Both the position numbers and the translations under genes were made by a program. The notes beneath the pieces were generated by a model. The model saw nothing but the letters and a program-made list of their open reading frames with translations. It was not told where the DNA came from and did not search any database. Of a stretch of 64,000 nt of DNA, positions 18,061 through 28,244 are shown piece by piece. The DNA is taken from the NCBI RefSeq assembly GCF_000374185.1, contig NZ_KB910518.1, forward strand, positions 5,236,300-5,300,299, written 5' to 3'. This stretch comes from Paenibacillus sp. HW567. GTDB lineage: Bacteria; Bacillota; Bacilli; Paenibacillales; Paenibacillaceae. How positions within the stretch are numbered: the first letter of the stretch is position 1; each line of letters starts with the position of its first letter.

Positions 18061-18933
18061 TCACCCCTTGACGGCTCCGATCATCATCCCCTGCACGAAG
18101 TACTTCTGCACAAAAGGGTACATGCAGATAATCGGTAACGAGGTAAGCACCATCGCCGTCGATTTGACGCTTGCCGCAATTTGGCCGCTCTGATCAGAGG
18201 TGGCCCCGATTTCGGTCGGGCTGACCGCATTGTCGATAATTTGCTTCAGGTACAAGGCAACAGGCCATTTATCCTTTGACTGCAGATAGAGGGAAGGCCC
18301 GAACCAGTTGTTCCACATGCCGACCATAACGAACAGCATTATCGTTACCAGAATCGGCTTGGATAAAGGAAGAATAATTCGGGTAAAAATCCCGAACACA
18401 CCCAGACCATCTACCCGTCCCGCTTCTTCCAATTCGTACGGCAATCCGGCGAAGAATGTCTTCATCAAGATGACATTGAAGGCGCTGATTGCGCCCGGAA
18501 TGACAATGGCCCAGATCGTATCCCGCATATCTAATGATTTGGCAATCAGGATGTAGTTGGGAATGAGCCCGCCGCCGAAATACATCGTGAACAGCACGAA
18601 CGGTATAAAAAACTTATTGAGGCGCAGCTTTTCTTTTGAAAGCGGATAGGACATGACCGCCGTCGCAGCCACCGCGATAAATGTGCCGATTACGGAATAC
18701 AGAATCGTGTTCCCGTAATAACGGAAGAAGTCGGGTTTGCTTAAGATAACTTCATAGGTCTTGGTCGTAAATTCCACCGGAAAAATCGTCACCTTACCGG
18801 CATAGATCGCTGCCTCTGAGCTGAAGGACTGGGCCACGAGATAAACGAACGGATATAGGGTGAATAGGACGATCACTATCATAAATAATCCGTTTACAAG
18901 ATTGAACAGGCTAAAGCTTGAGCTGCGTTTCAC
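18061..18933 (-). CDS. Carbohydrate ABC transporter permease, LplC/MalG-type
   Basis: 290 residues with six hydrophobic segments. The cytoplasmic EAA loop (ELEEAGRVDGLGVFGIFTRIILP) binds the ATPase. The C-terminus ends CMYPFVQKYFVQGMMIGAVKG, typical of LplC-like permeases. It follows the partner permease by 17 bp and precedes the binding protein by 72 bp. Confidence 0.9.
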   Translation of the reverse strand: MKRSSSFSLFNLVNGLFMIVIVLFTLYPFVYLVAQSFSSEAAIYAGKVTIFPVEFTTKTYEVILSKPDFFRYYGNTILYSVIGTFIAVAATAVMSYPLSKEKLRLNKFFIPFVLFTMYFGGGLIPNYILIAKSLDMRDTIWAIVIPGAISAFNVILMKTFFAGLPYELEEAGRVDGLGVFGIFTRIILPLSKPILVTIMLFVMVGMWNNWFGPSLYLQSKDKWPVALYLKQIIDNAVSPTEIGATSDQSGQIAASVKSTAMVLTSLPIICMYPFVQKYFVQGMMIGAVKG

Positions 18934-18949
18934 TTGATCTGCTCCTTTC

Positions 18950-19903
18950 TTACCACAAGCTGGATTTCGTAGTCCGCTTCGAGATTGTGTTGGCAGTCGT
19001 CACCAGGATCAGTCCAATAATGCCTTCGAACAATCCTACCGCCGTTGCATAGCTGAAGTTGCCGCCAGTGATCCCCATCCGGTACACATAGGTGGAGACA
19101 ACGTCCGCCGTTTCATAAGTAAGCGGATTGTACAAGAGCAGGATCTTCTCGAAATTCGAGCTCATGATGCTGCCGATATCCAAAATCAAGAGCACCATGA
19201 CTGTTGGCAGAATGCCGGGAATCGTGATATGCTTCGCCAAGCGCATCCGGTTGGCTCCATCCATTTTGGCCGCTTCATACAGTGACGGATCAATATTCGT
19301 CATCGCTGCCAAATAGAGAATCGTCCCCCAGCCCAGACTTTGCCACACGCCTGAGGTGACATAAATTGTTGGAAACCATCCCGGCAAAGAAATAAACGAA
19401 ATCTTCTCCAGCCCCAGCGTTGCCAACAAATTGTTGAGCGGTCCCGTCAGGGAGAGAATTTCCTTAAGCATTCCCGCCACGATAACCATGGATATAAAAT
19501 GGGGAAGATATGATACCGTCTGCACGAACTTTTTCCACCTGATCCGCCGTATTTCGTTCAGCAGCAAGGCGAACAGCAGGGTAAGCGGGAATTTGACCAC
19601 CAGGTAGCTAACGCTTAAGGTTAGATCATTAAAGAATGCTCTCCAGAACGTCGGGTCCTTCATAAACATCTCGAAGTACGTGAATCCCACCCATTCCGTC
19701 CCCAAAATATTCGGACCGCCTCTATACTTCCGAAAGGCAATAATGTTCCCGAGCATGGGTACATACTTGAAGATAATAAAGTAGATGACAGGGAGGACCA
19801 GGAACGAATACAGCTTCCATTCTTTTTTAACGTGTACCCAAAGCGGCGTTTGATCTGCTGCCTTGATTTGCGTAGAAGCCTTGAGCTGCGTTTGAGCTGC
19901 CAT
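18950..19903 (-). CDS. Carbohydrate ABC transporter permease, LplB-type
   Basis: 317 residues from ATG 19903, with AAGGAAG about 10 bases upstream; the longer open frame to 20194 overlaps the next gene and is not credible. Contains six membrane segments, the motif FRKYRGGPNILGTEWVG and an EAA loop (YEAAKMDGANRMRLAKHITI). It pairs with the LplC-type permease to form the membrane pore for sugar oligomers. Confidence 0.9.
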   Translation of the reverse strand: MAAQTQLKASTQIKAADQTPLWVHVKKEWKLYSFLVLPVIYFIIFKYVPMLGNIIAFRKYRGGPNILGTEWVGFTYFEMFMKDPTFWRAFFNDLTLSVSYLVVKFPLTLLFALLLNEIRRIRWKKFVQTVSYLPHFISMVIVAGMLKEILSLTGPLNNLLATLGLEKISFISLPGWFPTIYVTSGVWQSLGWGTILYLAAMTNIDPSLYEAAKMDGANRMRLAKHITIPGILPTVMVLLILDIGSIMSSNFEKILLLYNPLTYETADVVSTYVYRMGITGGNFSYATAVGLFEGIIGLILVTTANTISKRTTKSSLW

Positions 19904-20087
19904 TAAGGCATCACTTCCTTTCAAAAATCTCGTAATCCTCGTCATTTCAAGTGCTGACCGCGGTTCAGCCGCACCATTAATGTATCGAAACCGCCCCGGG
20001 CCATCAATGTTCATTAACATCAAATGATGTACGATAACAAGGAAAAGACGGGTGACATCTTGAAACGGATGAACCTTTTCGCGAGTG

Positions 20088-22367
20088 TTATTGAATCGTC
20101 TTGTATTTTCCAGGCGTGATGCCTTCATATTTCTTGAATACGCGAATAAACGCATGGCTGCTGGAGAATCCGACCCTGGCTCCCGTCTCATCAATACTGA
20201 CTCCTTCTAATAAAAGCACCTTGGCTGCCTGTACCCGGGTATGGCTAATATAGTCATGCAGCCCCCCTTGCCCCGTCTGCTCGCTGAACAATCGGGATAC
20301 GTACTGTGGCGTCAATCGAAATACGTCTCCTATTTGTGACACGCTTAGGTTCTTGTCGCTGTAGTTCTCCTTCACGAACTCAATAACGCTCTCCCCAATC
20401 CCGGCGTTCGTCTGTGTGCTGACCCTGCTGCGGAGCACGCTGCACACCCGCTCGAATATGTCCGCGAGCTCCTGCTGAAATTCCATCTTCGTGGAGCAGG
20501 ACAGCAGCCGCTTGAGCGGACGCCATTCATCCCATGCAATACCGGCCTGCTCTTGGTCAGGAATCGTCTTGAGCAGCGTCGTGGCTATATCCAGCAGAAC
20601 ACACTTCACGATTTCATGTGACATTTCCCGCTGGAACGCTTGTTGTATAACATCGTCGATCATTTGCTTCGCTTTGCCGAATTCGTCGGCTTTCAAGAAG
20701 TTTATCAGGATCAACTGGTCGTTCACATTGAAGAAATAACTGCTCCCGCCCGGCTTGATGTTCCCATACCAGATCAGCATCCTTTCCCCCAGCACAATAC
20801 GGTATTCCTGAGTCTCCAGAGCTTGAAGAAATGCCTGATGTATGCCGCCGAGGCCGGTTTGCAGCTCACTTCCTACTGTTGTGAAACGAAGCTTATACCG
20901 CTCCTTGATGAATTCGTATGCCCGTGCCAGATCATCCTCTATATCGTCCTTCCACCGCTCCGCGTGATCCGGGTGGACATTCACAACTGCCGCAAGCATG
21001 CCATCCACATCCGTAAAATGAATCGTCAAGTGGTCACCGACCGAATCCGCAACAATATTGGAGACAATAAACTGCGACAAGACCAGATCCTTCAATTCTC
21101 CCTCGTCGCTGTCGATATATAACAGCAACACCGCGAAGCGCTCACTTGTCCATGACAGATTGTGCACCTTCGCCAGCTCCTTAAGCGGGACATTGCGGTC
21201 AGCCTGGCCTTTCAATAATCTTCCCAGATAATAATCCTGCAGGAGCCGAAGCTGCTGATCATGCTTATTGTTCATGTCGTCCCGCTCACGGATGGTCTCA
21301 AGCACACTTCTCCGAATGAACGTATACTCGTCCATGTAGGTTCCGTTTCTCTGCACCTTGCTCCGGGAAAAGACGCTAACCAATTCTTTGATCGGATCGT
21401 AGTTTTTACGGGCGAAATAATAAATGACTGCACCGCCAAATGCAAAGCATACCAGCAGTCCGAATAAGTTCAAATTCCGGATAGCCCGGACCCGCTCCCA
21501 AAATACGTCGGTCGGAAATACACTGATGTACTTCCACCCCGTCGTATCAGACGATTCAATCGTAATCATCGACCTCTCCTTCTGGAATGTGCCGGTAAAG
21601 GTGCCGGTCCCGCGGTCATTCCACTCCTGATGCAGTGTTGAGGCTGCCGTCAGTTTGCCGGAGTTTTGAATCAGAATTTGATTATTTGTATCCATAATGA
21701 ATACTTGTCCCCGCTCCACCCAATCAATGTTTGCCAGCATGGTCATAATCTTCTCTACATCGAGTGTAATAATGAGCGTACCCGCCGATTCTTTCGCCAT
21801 TTGCGTCGGCAGCGACCGGATATAGGCAGGCGTATAGGCAATCTTCCCTTGATTCTCAACCGGAAGCATCATATAATCCCCCGACTGATTCCGGTTGATT
21901 ACCTCCAGCCAATCCTCGTAAGCGAATGTTTCTGTCTGAAGCTTGATCTCGTAAAAATCCCGTTCATTTAAATACGTTTCACTTGAGAGAACCGCCTGCA
22001 GGGGCTTAGAATAGATGTAAATGCCTTGAATAAAATCGTTCGCGGACAACAATTTATTAAGCTCCTGCTTCATTTCATAAATGTTGTAAGCGTTTACCTT
22101 TTTGGATGAAGCCAAAAGTTTACGAACATCCGAATGAACCGATAGCTGTGTAGCCAGACTTTCTGTCTGAAGCAGCTCGCCGTCCACGATATACCTCACC
22201 TGCTGAAGCATGGCGCTGCTCGCCAGTTCGATCTCACGCTTCACAATCCCTCTTGTCTGCCCGTATATAATGAAACTAAGAATGACAGGGATACTTAAAA
22301 TCACAGCATATGATACAATCAAGCGAAAAGCCACACTCCGCGTGAAGTTCCCCCTTACCAATTTCAC
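20088..22367 (-). CDS. Membrane-anchored AraC family sensor-regulator
   Basis: 759 residues from GTG 22367 (AGGGGG seven bases upstream). One membrane segment near residues 12-35 (LIVSYAVILSIPVILSFIIY), an extracytoplasmic Cache-like region, a second membrane segment near 300 (LFGLLVCFAFGGAVIYYF), a cytoplasmic linker and a C-terminal AraC helix-turn-helix (SVSQIGDVFRLTPQYVSRLF, GVSIDETGARVGFSSSHAFI). This one-component design is common next to LplBC transporters and should switch on the transporter when an outside sugar is sensed. Ligand inferred, not shown. Confidence 0.9.
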   Translation of the reverse strand: MKLVRGNFTRSVAFRLIVSYAVILSIPVILSFIIYGQTRGIVKREIELASSAMLQQVRYIVDGELLQTESLATQLSVHSDVRKLLASSKKVNAYNIYEMKQELNKLLSANDFIQGIYIYSKPLQAVLSSETYLNERDFYEIKLQTETFAYEDWLEVINRNQSGDYMMLPVENQGKIAYTPAYIRSLPTQMAKESAGTLIITLDVEKIMTMLANIDWVERGQVFIMDTNNQILIQNSGKLTAASTLHQEWNDRGTGTFTGTFQKERSMITIESSDTTGWKYISVFPTDVFWERVRAIRNLNLFGLLVCFAFGGAVIYYFARKNYDPIKELVSVFSRSKVQRNGTYMDEYTFIRRSVLETIRERDDMNNKHDQQLRLLQDYYLGRLLKGQADRNVPLKELAKVHNLSWTSERFAVLLLYIDSDEGELKDLVLSQFIVSNIVADSVGDHLTIHFTDVDGMLAAVVNVHPDHAERWKDDIEDDLARAYEFIKERYKLRFTTVGSELQTGLGGIHQAFLQALETQEYRIVLGERMLIWYGNIKPGGSSYFFNVNDQLILINFLKADEFGKAKQMIDDVIQQAFQREMSHEIVKCVLLDIATTLLKTIPDQEQAGIAWDEWRPLKRLLSCSTKMEFQQELADIFERVCSVLRSRVSTQTNAGIGESVIEFVKENYSDKNLSVSQIGDVFRLTPQYVSRLFSEQTGQGGLHDYISHTRVQAAKVLLLEGVSIDETGARVGFSSSHAFIRVFKKYEGITPGKYKTIQ

Positions 22368-22459
22368 TTCTAGTCCCCCTACATCGTGTTTTTTTGTACA
22401 TTTGTCATCATAACACGGACTATATAGGGGGTTCATATGTACACTTTGAACTTGAATGT

Positions 22460-22633
22460 ACAGTTTGTGCAATCTTTGGAAATTACTCAGACACCGATAA
22501 CCGCGACTGGAATGCCGAATTAACCGATGAACAACAAGGTTATGTGTATCACGCCGAGGCTTATATTGGGGAACAGCGGATGATGCTCTCCGATGAAATA
22601 GAGCTTGATCCCGCTGCAAGTGGCGGCTCATGA
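22460..22633 (+). pseudogene. Remnant of VOC/PhnB-like gene
   Basis: A short rightward stretch encodes NAELTDEQQGYVYHAEAYIG followed by EQRMMLSDE, matching the middle of PhnB-like VOC family proteins (ELTEEQKGYV.HA...IGGQR.M.SD). The conserved first third and last third are missing; the frame stops at 22633. Best read as a gene fragment. It fills part of the 351-bp gap between the sensor gene and the GH74-like gene. Confidence 0.5.
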
Positions 22634-22666
22634 CTGAACAGACGGAGAAATGAACGCAGATAAAAT

Positions 22667-22704
22667 AAAGACGCTCTAGGGAAGCGGTCCCCAAAGCGTC
22701 TTTT
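22667..22704 (-). terminator. Terminator of GH74/GH31 transcription unit
   Basis: The arms AAAGACGCT and AGCGTCTTT enclose a second short stem (GGG/CCC). It sits just after the GH74-like stop in the leftward direction and is followed there by an A/T-rich run. Confidence 0.75.
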
Positions 22705-22718
22705 GGCTTAAATCCTAT

Positions 22719-25127
22719 CTACTCTTCCCAAATAATATCGCCATACACTAACCCTCTTGTCCCGGTTGCCACGTAAATCCGTCCGAACACTCTCGGGTCG
22801 CCTGTTATGGAGCGGATGTCACCATATTGATGGTTGTCGTCATTAATCCGCTTCCAGCTAACGCCTTCATCATGGGAACGATAGAAACCATACTCTCCTT
22901 GGATCGTTCCGCTGGTGAACAGCGTTGGGATGTCGCTTCCTTCACTGGGCTTGCCAAGACCGATTCTCTTGATAAAGTCACCTGCCTGCGAAACCCGCTG
23001 CCCGGAAAAGACATGCTGCGCACGATCATAGGCCACCCGCCAAAGCCCGTACTGCTGCATAGCCATCCAGATTACACCCTCATTGCCCGACTCGACCCGA
23101 ATCTCGTAATGCTGCTCACTATCGATCCCGGCAAGATCAAGCTCAGGAAATCCATCCGGCGCTTGCAGTTGATGAAAGCTTTTGCCCTTGTCGAGACTGA
23201 CATAGAATCCCTTGCCATTGGCATTGTCACTAAAACCATAGAAAAGTTCCGGATGGACACGATCAGACATGACCTTAAATGGCAGCGAATCTCCGTCAAG
23301 CAGGTTCCCTTCACCATCATATACTTGAGACTTATTCCAGGTCTCTCCAAGGTTATGCGTATAGACCAGTCTGGATGCATACACCGGAAGTCCCAGCACC
23401 CAGAGAATTGCCTCTCCGTCGGCAGATATGGCAGTCCATCCCGAGGTTACATTCGGTGTCTGCAAGAAACGGACCCAATCATCCACAGCCTCGCCAAGGC
23501 CAACAGGATTGCTTAATTGCTCCCATGTGCGGCCTTGATCCCTCGACAGGATCAGCCCTCCTTTGGTCTTCCCTTTCCAGTTCCCCCGGGGTGTTGTCAC
23601 TAACAGATTTGGATTGCTGTCGGGATAATCCGCGTTCATAGCCGTGATCCATCTGTCCTGGTTGTGGTTGGCAAAGGTATTCTCCGCAGGCTGATCCAGA
23701 TCGGTAAATACAAAGCCGCCATAATCGCCAATGATATCAATCAATTGAACATCACCAGCCGGTGGAGAGTATATGTTCAAGTGAACGGTTTCTTCGACGC
23801 CTGTATTGCAGCAAGCCCAAGTCACTGTCTTATCTTGATCCGCCCCGGTCAAATCCATCGTCATGAAGATGCCGGCACCGGTATTAAAGAGCGCCATATC
23901 GCTGTTGAACGGATTGATTTTCACATCTGCCATCCAGTGGATCAGGGAGTCATTGCCGTTGTATTCAGGTCTCTGGTAAGACACATTAAAATCAATTTTC
24001 CCGATGTTCAGCCCCGACATGATCGGCTTCCACGTCAATCCATCATCGGTTGAACGGTAAATCGTGTCCGGTGAGGCCGTGATCGTCGAGCAGATCAGGG
24101 TACCTGGAATTTGTGAATCTGCACAGATTCCGCTAATTCCATAGCCCAGCTTGCGCTCCGGTGCTTCCGGGTCATGGAAATGAGGCTCCACGATGTTAGG
24201 AGGCGTAACCTCCAGAGCTTCTACGACAGCTCCATTGCTATCCAGCTCGTAGCGGACAAGAGCTCCGTCATAACATTTTCCCGTATCGCAGCCGTAGCTG
24301 TTCCAATTCGACCATCCAATGTTATATGCGGCGTAGGATACAAATAAATATTTCCCGCTAAAAGCAGCCCGTTGTCCCACATAGCCGGGATAATCCGTAG
24401 ACCCGCCGGTAACCGGTGACGGTTCTCCCGCTAAAGGCTGGAAGGTGATCCCAGCATCATGGCTGATATATACGCTCTGCCCGCGAACGTTATCCCCTGG
24501 AGAGCCTTGCTGGCCGCTGGTAGCCACGATAATCCGCTTGGAGGCACTGCCACTAACACCGCTGGTAGAATCAATTTCTACAAAAGCGATGTTGGTTTCC
24601 GGGTCTTTCCCCGGAGAAGCTACCGCAAGCCTGGTCCAGGTTGCGCACCGGTCAACAGTCTTCCATAAGCCGTCTTCCATCGTGCCCATATACAGAATAT
24701 TCGAGTCATTTGGATCTACAACCAACCGCTCCCCCGTGGAACGGCCAGGTGCATTTCCATGAATCGTCGCCGTATTGCCTTGTTCGTCAATAACAGGGGG
24801 GTCGAAATACACCCAATGTGCACCGTAGTCCTCGGAAAAGGCAATTTTATGCGTAGGATACAGCCCTACCATGACATAAATATAGCTTGGCTGTTGCCGG
24901 TCCAGCGCTATGGCAAGAGGGTAGGTCTCCCACATATTCGGATCGGTTGCATGATCAACTAGCGATACCCAGGATTTATTCTGGAAATCGAACCGGTACG
25001 TGCCGCCGATATCCGTCCGGCAATATAAAATATCCGGGACCGCAGGATGAAAAACAAATCCGGTAACAAATCCGCCTCCCGGCACGGATATGGATTTATA
25101 GCTGTATTTTCCACTTTCCTTAATCAT
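22719..25127 (-). CDS. GH74-like xyloglucanase, no signal peptide
   Basis: 802 residues from ATG 25127 (GGAG eight bases upstream). A two-propeller protein with repeated Asp-box/BNR motifs (STDDGLTWKP, SHDEGVSWKR) and the GH74 landmarks: YCRTDIGGTYRFD with Asp39, GRSTGERLVVDPNDSNILYMG and, near residue 450, IIGDYGGFVFTDLD, where the second catalytic Asp is expected. GH74 enzymes cut xyloglucan. No signal peptide is seen, so it should act in the cytosol on imported oligosaccharides. It lies 29 bp behind an alpha-xylosidase. Exact specificity is inferred. Confidence 0.82.
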   Translation of the reverse strand: MIKESGKYSYKSISVPGGGFVTGFVFHPAVPDILYCRTDIGGTYRFDFQNKSWVSLVDHATDPNMWETYPLAIALDRQQPSYIYVMVGLYPTHKIAFSEDYGAHWVYFDPPVIDEQGNTATIHGNAPGRSTGERLVVDPNDSNILYMGTMEDGLWKTVDRCATWTRLAVASPGKDPETNIAFVEIDSTSGVSGSASKRIIVATSGQQGSPGDNVRGQSVYISHDAGITFQPLAGEPSPVTGGSTDYPGYVGQRAAFSGKYLFVSYAAYNIGWSNWNSYGCDTGKCYDGALVRYELDSNGAVVEALEVTPPNIVEPHFHDPEAPERKLGYGISGICADSQIPGTLICSTITASPDTIYRSTDDGLTWKPIMSGLNIGKIDFNVSYQRPEYNGNDSLIHWMADVKINPFNSDMALFNTGAGIFMTMDLTGADQDKTVTWACCNTGVEETVHLNIYSPPAGDVQLIDIIGDYGGFVFTDLDQPAENTFANHNQDRWITAMNADYPDSNPNLLVTTPRGNWKGKTKGGLILSRDQGRTWEQLSNPVGLGEAVDDWVRFLQTPNVTSGWTAISADGEAILWVLGLPVYASRLVYTHNLGETWNKSQVYDGEGNLLDGDSLPFKVMSDRVHPELFYGFSDNANGKGFYVSLDKGKSFHQLQAPDGFPELDLAGIDSEQHYEIRVESGNEGVIWMAMQQYGLWRVAYDRAQHVFSGQRVSQAGDFIKRIGLGKPSEGSDIPTLFTSGTIQGEYGFYRSHDEGVSWKRINDDNHQYGDIRSITGDPRVFGRIYVATGTRGLVYGDIIWEE

Positions 25128-25156
25128 TCCTATATCTCCTTTCAACACCAGCGCCG

Positions 25157-27226
25157 CTATTCATAAATAGGAAGGCTCTTATCCGCTCTGATGAACAGCG
25201 GAATCTCATGAATGGGTGCATCGATGGTAACCGTCTGGCCGCCTTGCAGGACCTCATTCGTTTTGGCATTTTTCCAGCTTTGGTTCTTGGGAAGGTATAC
25301 TTCCCGGCTCCGCTGGCCCAATTCGAAGATGGGAGCTACGAGAATATCCGGGCCGAACATATACTGGGAATCCACAGTCCAGCACGCCGCATCTTCAGGG
25401 AATTCGTAGAACATCGTGCGCATAACCGGCGAGCCTTTTTCATGGGCCACAGCCATGCACTCTCTAATGTAAGGGCGTAGTCTCTCGCGCATCAGGATAT
25501 AATCCTTCATGATTTCATAATTCTCTTCACCATAGCTCCAGATCTCATTATCGCTGCCGGTCATCATCTGGCCTACCCCGTCAATAACGGCCTGCTCGGG
25601 TTCAATGTGCGGAACGCGTTCGCCATGCAGACGGAATACGGGAGTAAATACGCCAAAAGCAAACCAGCGCACCAGCAGCTCCTGAAAGCCGGGGTCTTCA
25701 ACATGTCCGCCCAGGAATCCCCCGATATCCGTTGTCCACCAAGGAATCCCGGCGATTCCCATATTGAGTCCAATCTGTAGTTGCTCCCTCATGGCTCTGA
25801 AGGTAGAGGAAATGTCCCCCGACCAGATTAGCGCCCCGTATCGCTGGGCTCCTGCCCAAGCAGAGCGCACCAGATTGCAGACTCCCTCCTGCCCTTCCGC
25901 CGTCATTCCATCATAATAACCTTTGGCATACATCAGAGGGTAGATGTTCGTACACTGCAGCGCCGGGCCCTGGTAATACCGGTAGAGATCGAAGTCGTAA
26001 GGGCCGTACTCCGGCTCCGCTTCGTCAAGCCAGAATAAGCGGACTCCCTTGTCATAGTAATTCTTTTTGCACACCTGCCAGACATAATCTCTTGCCCCGG
26101 GATGCGTAGCGTCAAAAAACACCGTCTCCCCCATCCAGTTCATATTAATGTTCATGCCTCTATCGGCTGAGATTAAATATCCCTCGCCGGACATCGGGCC
26201 ATAGTTCTCTGAACGGCTGTCAATGGTCGGCCATACCGACACCATCAGCTCGATATCCATTTCCTTCAATTCAGCAATCATAGCGTCAGGGTCCGGCCAG
26301 TCTCTCGGTTCAAACTTGAAATCGCCTTGTTTGGTCCAGTGAAAGAAATCCACCACAATGACGTCAAGCGGAAGCCCGCGCCGTTTATATTCTCTGGCTA
26401 CGTTAAGCAGTTCTTCTTGAGAGCGGTAGCGAAGCTTGCACTGCCAAAATCCCAAGCCGTATTCAGGCATCATCGGCGCTTTCCCTACAGCATTTGCATA
26501 TTGCTCTTCGATTTGTGCAGGTGTTGCCCCGGCGGTAATGAAATAATCCAGCTTCTTCGTACTCTCAGCCACCCACTCCGTACGGTTTGTACCAAAAGTG
26601 ACCGTTCCAATTGCCGGATTGTTCCATAAGAGCCCATACCCGCGGCTGGACAGCATAAACGGAACGCTGGCTTGGGAATTGCGGTGGGCCAGCTCCAGCG
26701 TTGCCCCCTTTTTATTCAGCACCTTCTCCTGGTATTGGCCAAGCCCGAAAATCTGCTCATCCTCAAACGCTTCGAAGCGTAAGGTCAGCCTGTAATCGCT
26801 TGTGCCGGTAAGCGGCTTCAGCTCTCTTCCTTCAATGCGCAGCGGAGCACAGTACCGGTCAATCCGGTTCCGGTCACGCCAATATTCTTCCGTAAGCAAT
26901 TGTCCGTCACTGTTCTTAAAAGAAAGCCAGCCTTCCGCGTTAAAGGAAGCAATGATTTCGCCATTTTGAATGGAAGCGATTTCACTTTTGACTGTACGCT
27001 TGGCTTTTTCCGCCTCTGGTATCCACGGCTCGATCAGCTCGATCTCATCCAGGGTGATAACAGGCGAAGTTGCAGCGGGCGTGTCCAATAGTGCCCAATC
27101 ATTCGGGTCCATCGTGGCTTCTTTGGACATCCGGACGCGCAGGGAATTCTCGCCCCACGGTTCGATCCATATAGTCTCTACACCCGATTTTCCGATCAAA
27201 CGATTTCCAATTCTGCTGAATTTCAT
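25157..27226 (-). CDS. GH31 family alpha-xylosidase
   Basis: 689 residues from ATG 27226 (GAAGGAGGAG upstream). A GH31 barrel with nucleophile Asp about 400 in LFWLDEAEPEYG and acid/base Asp about 470 in WSGDISSTF; the preceding strand LDVIVVDFFHWTKQGDFKFE is typical of xylosidases such as YicI/XylS. It should remove alpha-linked xylose from xyloglucan oligosaccharides in the cytosol. It is first in the leftward GH31-GH74 operon and divergent from a cupin-AraC regulator. Confidence 0.9.
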   Translation of the reverse strand: MKFSRIGNRLIGKSGVETIWIEPWGENSLRVRMSKEATMDPNDWALLDTPAATSPVITLDEIELIEPWIPEAEKAKRTVKSEIASIQNGEIIASFNAEGWLSFKNSDGQLLTEEYWRDRNRIDRYCAPLRIEGRELKPLTGTSDYRLTLRFEAFEDEQIFGLGQYQEKVLNKKGATLELAHRNSQASVPFMLSSRGYGLLWNNPAIGTVTFGTNRTEWVAESTKKLDYFITAGATPAQIEEQYANAVGKAPMMPEYGLGFWQCKLRYRSQEELLNVAREYKRRGLPLDVIVVDFFHWTKQGDFKFEPRDWPDPDAMIAELKEMDIELMVSVWPTIDSRSENYGPMSGEGYLISADRGMNINMNWMGETVFFDATHPGARDYVWQVCKKNYYDKGVRLFWLDEAEPEYGPYDFDLYRYYQGPALQCTNIYPLMYAKGYYDGMTAEGQEGVCNLVRSAWAGAQRYGALIWSGDISSTFRAMREQLQIGLNMGIAGIPWWTTDIGGFLGGHVEDPGFQELLVRWFAFGVFTPVFRLHGERVPHIEPEQAVIDGVGQMMTGSDNEIWSYGEENYEIMKDYILMRERLRPYIRECMAVAHEKGSPVMRTMFYEFPEDAACWTVDSQYMFGPDILVAPIFELGQRSREVYLPKNQSWKNAKTNEVLQGGQTVTIDAPIHEIPLFIRADKSLPIYE

Positions 27227-27357
27227 TATGCTCCTCCTTCTAACATACAAAATTTGGTGCTATAGTTGTATTATATTCATTGTTTTCCCTCAATTCTTTA
27301 AGTAAATTGCTGATGATTAACACAATATTCCGATCATCGAAATCAAGAGGAGATAGT

Positions 27358-28239
27358 ATGAAGCCCAAAATGTTCTTGAAAGAAAAAACCGTTCACGGGA
27401 CGGCCCTTCTTCCGGTTGCGATTCATCATTTAAGCTATCCTCCGAACGCAGGCAGCTTCTTTTTCCTGCACTGGCATTACGAATTTGAGTTTCTAGTAGT
27501 TCTCCAGGGCGCAATCGTATATACCATTGAGGATGAAGAATATTGTGTTATGGCAGGAGAAGGGCTGTTTGTTCCCTCAAATCAGCTTCACGCAGCCAGA
27601 TCCTATGATGGGATGCCTTGCGAAGCCTGCGTTGTAGTGTTTCATCCGAACCTGTTCAGCGATAACAAGCAGGGATCAGCCTACTCCAAATTTGTATATC
27701 CGCTCCTGAAGGGCGATATCGAATTCAAAAAGATACTTAAAAACGATGAACCTTGGCAGCAAACGGTGATCGAACGCATGAAAGAAATCGACTCCTTGCA
27801 GGATTACGGCCTACATGACATCGAGTTGCTGCTCAAAAGCAAGCTGTATGAAATCTGGCATCACTGCTACCAGAATGCGGTACCCGCCGCCGCCCACTCA
27901 AGAGACAGCAAAAACTATAAATTAGAGCGATTGCAGCCCGTCCTCACGTATATTCAGGCCAATTATAAAGAGGAGATTTCGTTAAAGGATTTGGCCGGCA
28001 TCCTTCCGATGAGCGAGGGGCAATTCTGCCATGCGTTTAAGGAAGTGATGAACCTGCCGCCCATTGCCTATGTCATACGCTACAGGCTTTTGCAGAGCTG
28101 TGCACTGCTCATGGAGACGGATTGTAAGATTGCCGATATTGCGAAAAGCGTCGGTTTTAATAACATCAGCTATTTCAACAGGGAATTCTTCAAAGCCATC
28201 GGATGCTCACCGAGCAAATACCGGAGGGAAGGCATTTAA
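27358..28239 (+). CDS. AraC family regulator with cupin sensor domain
   Basis: 293 residues from ATG 27358 (AGAGGAG upstream). The N-terminal cupin (HWHYEFEFLVVLQGAIVYTI, FVPSNQLHAARSY) is a sugar-binding domain; the C-terminal AraC double helix-turn-helix includes ISLKDLAGILPMSEGQFCHA and IADIAKSVGFNNISYFNREF. The 131-bp space to the divergent GH31 gene should hold the controlled promoter. Likely local activator of the xylosidase operon. Confidence 0.9.
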   Translation: MKPKMFLKEKTVHGTALLPVAIHHLSYPPNAGSFFFLHWHYEFEFLVVLQGAIVYTIEDEEYCVMAGEGLFVPSNQLHAARSYDGMPCEACVVVFHPNLFSDNKQGSAYSKFVYPLLKGDIEFKKILKNDEPWQQTVIERMKEIDSLQDYGLHDIELLLKSKLYEIWHHCYQNAVPAAAHSRDSKNYKLERLQPVLTYIQANYKEEISLKDLAGILPMSEGQFCHAFKEVMNLPPIAYVIRYRLLQSCALLMETDCKIADIAKSVGFNNISYFNREFFKAIGCSPSKYRREGI

Positions 28240-28244
28240 TCGAA

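Noticed and set aside
19904..20194. N-terminal extension of the LplB-type permease
   Set aside because: It would overlap the AraC sensor gene, lacks homology to permeases, and a good ribosome site lies at 19903.
22368..22694. N-terminal extension of the membrane AraC sensor
   Set aside because: The extension is not hydrophobic or family-like and overlaps the intergenic terminator; GTG 22367 has AGGGGG at the right distance.
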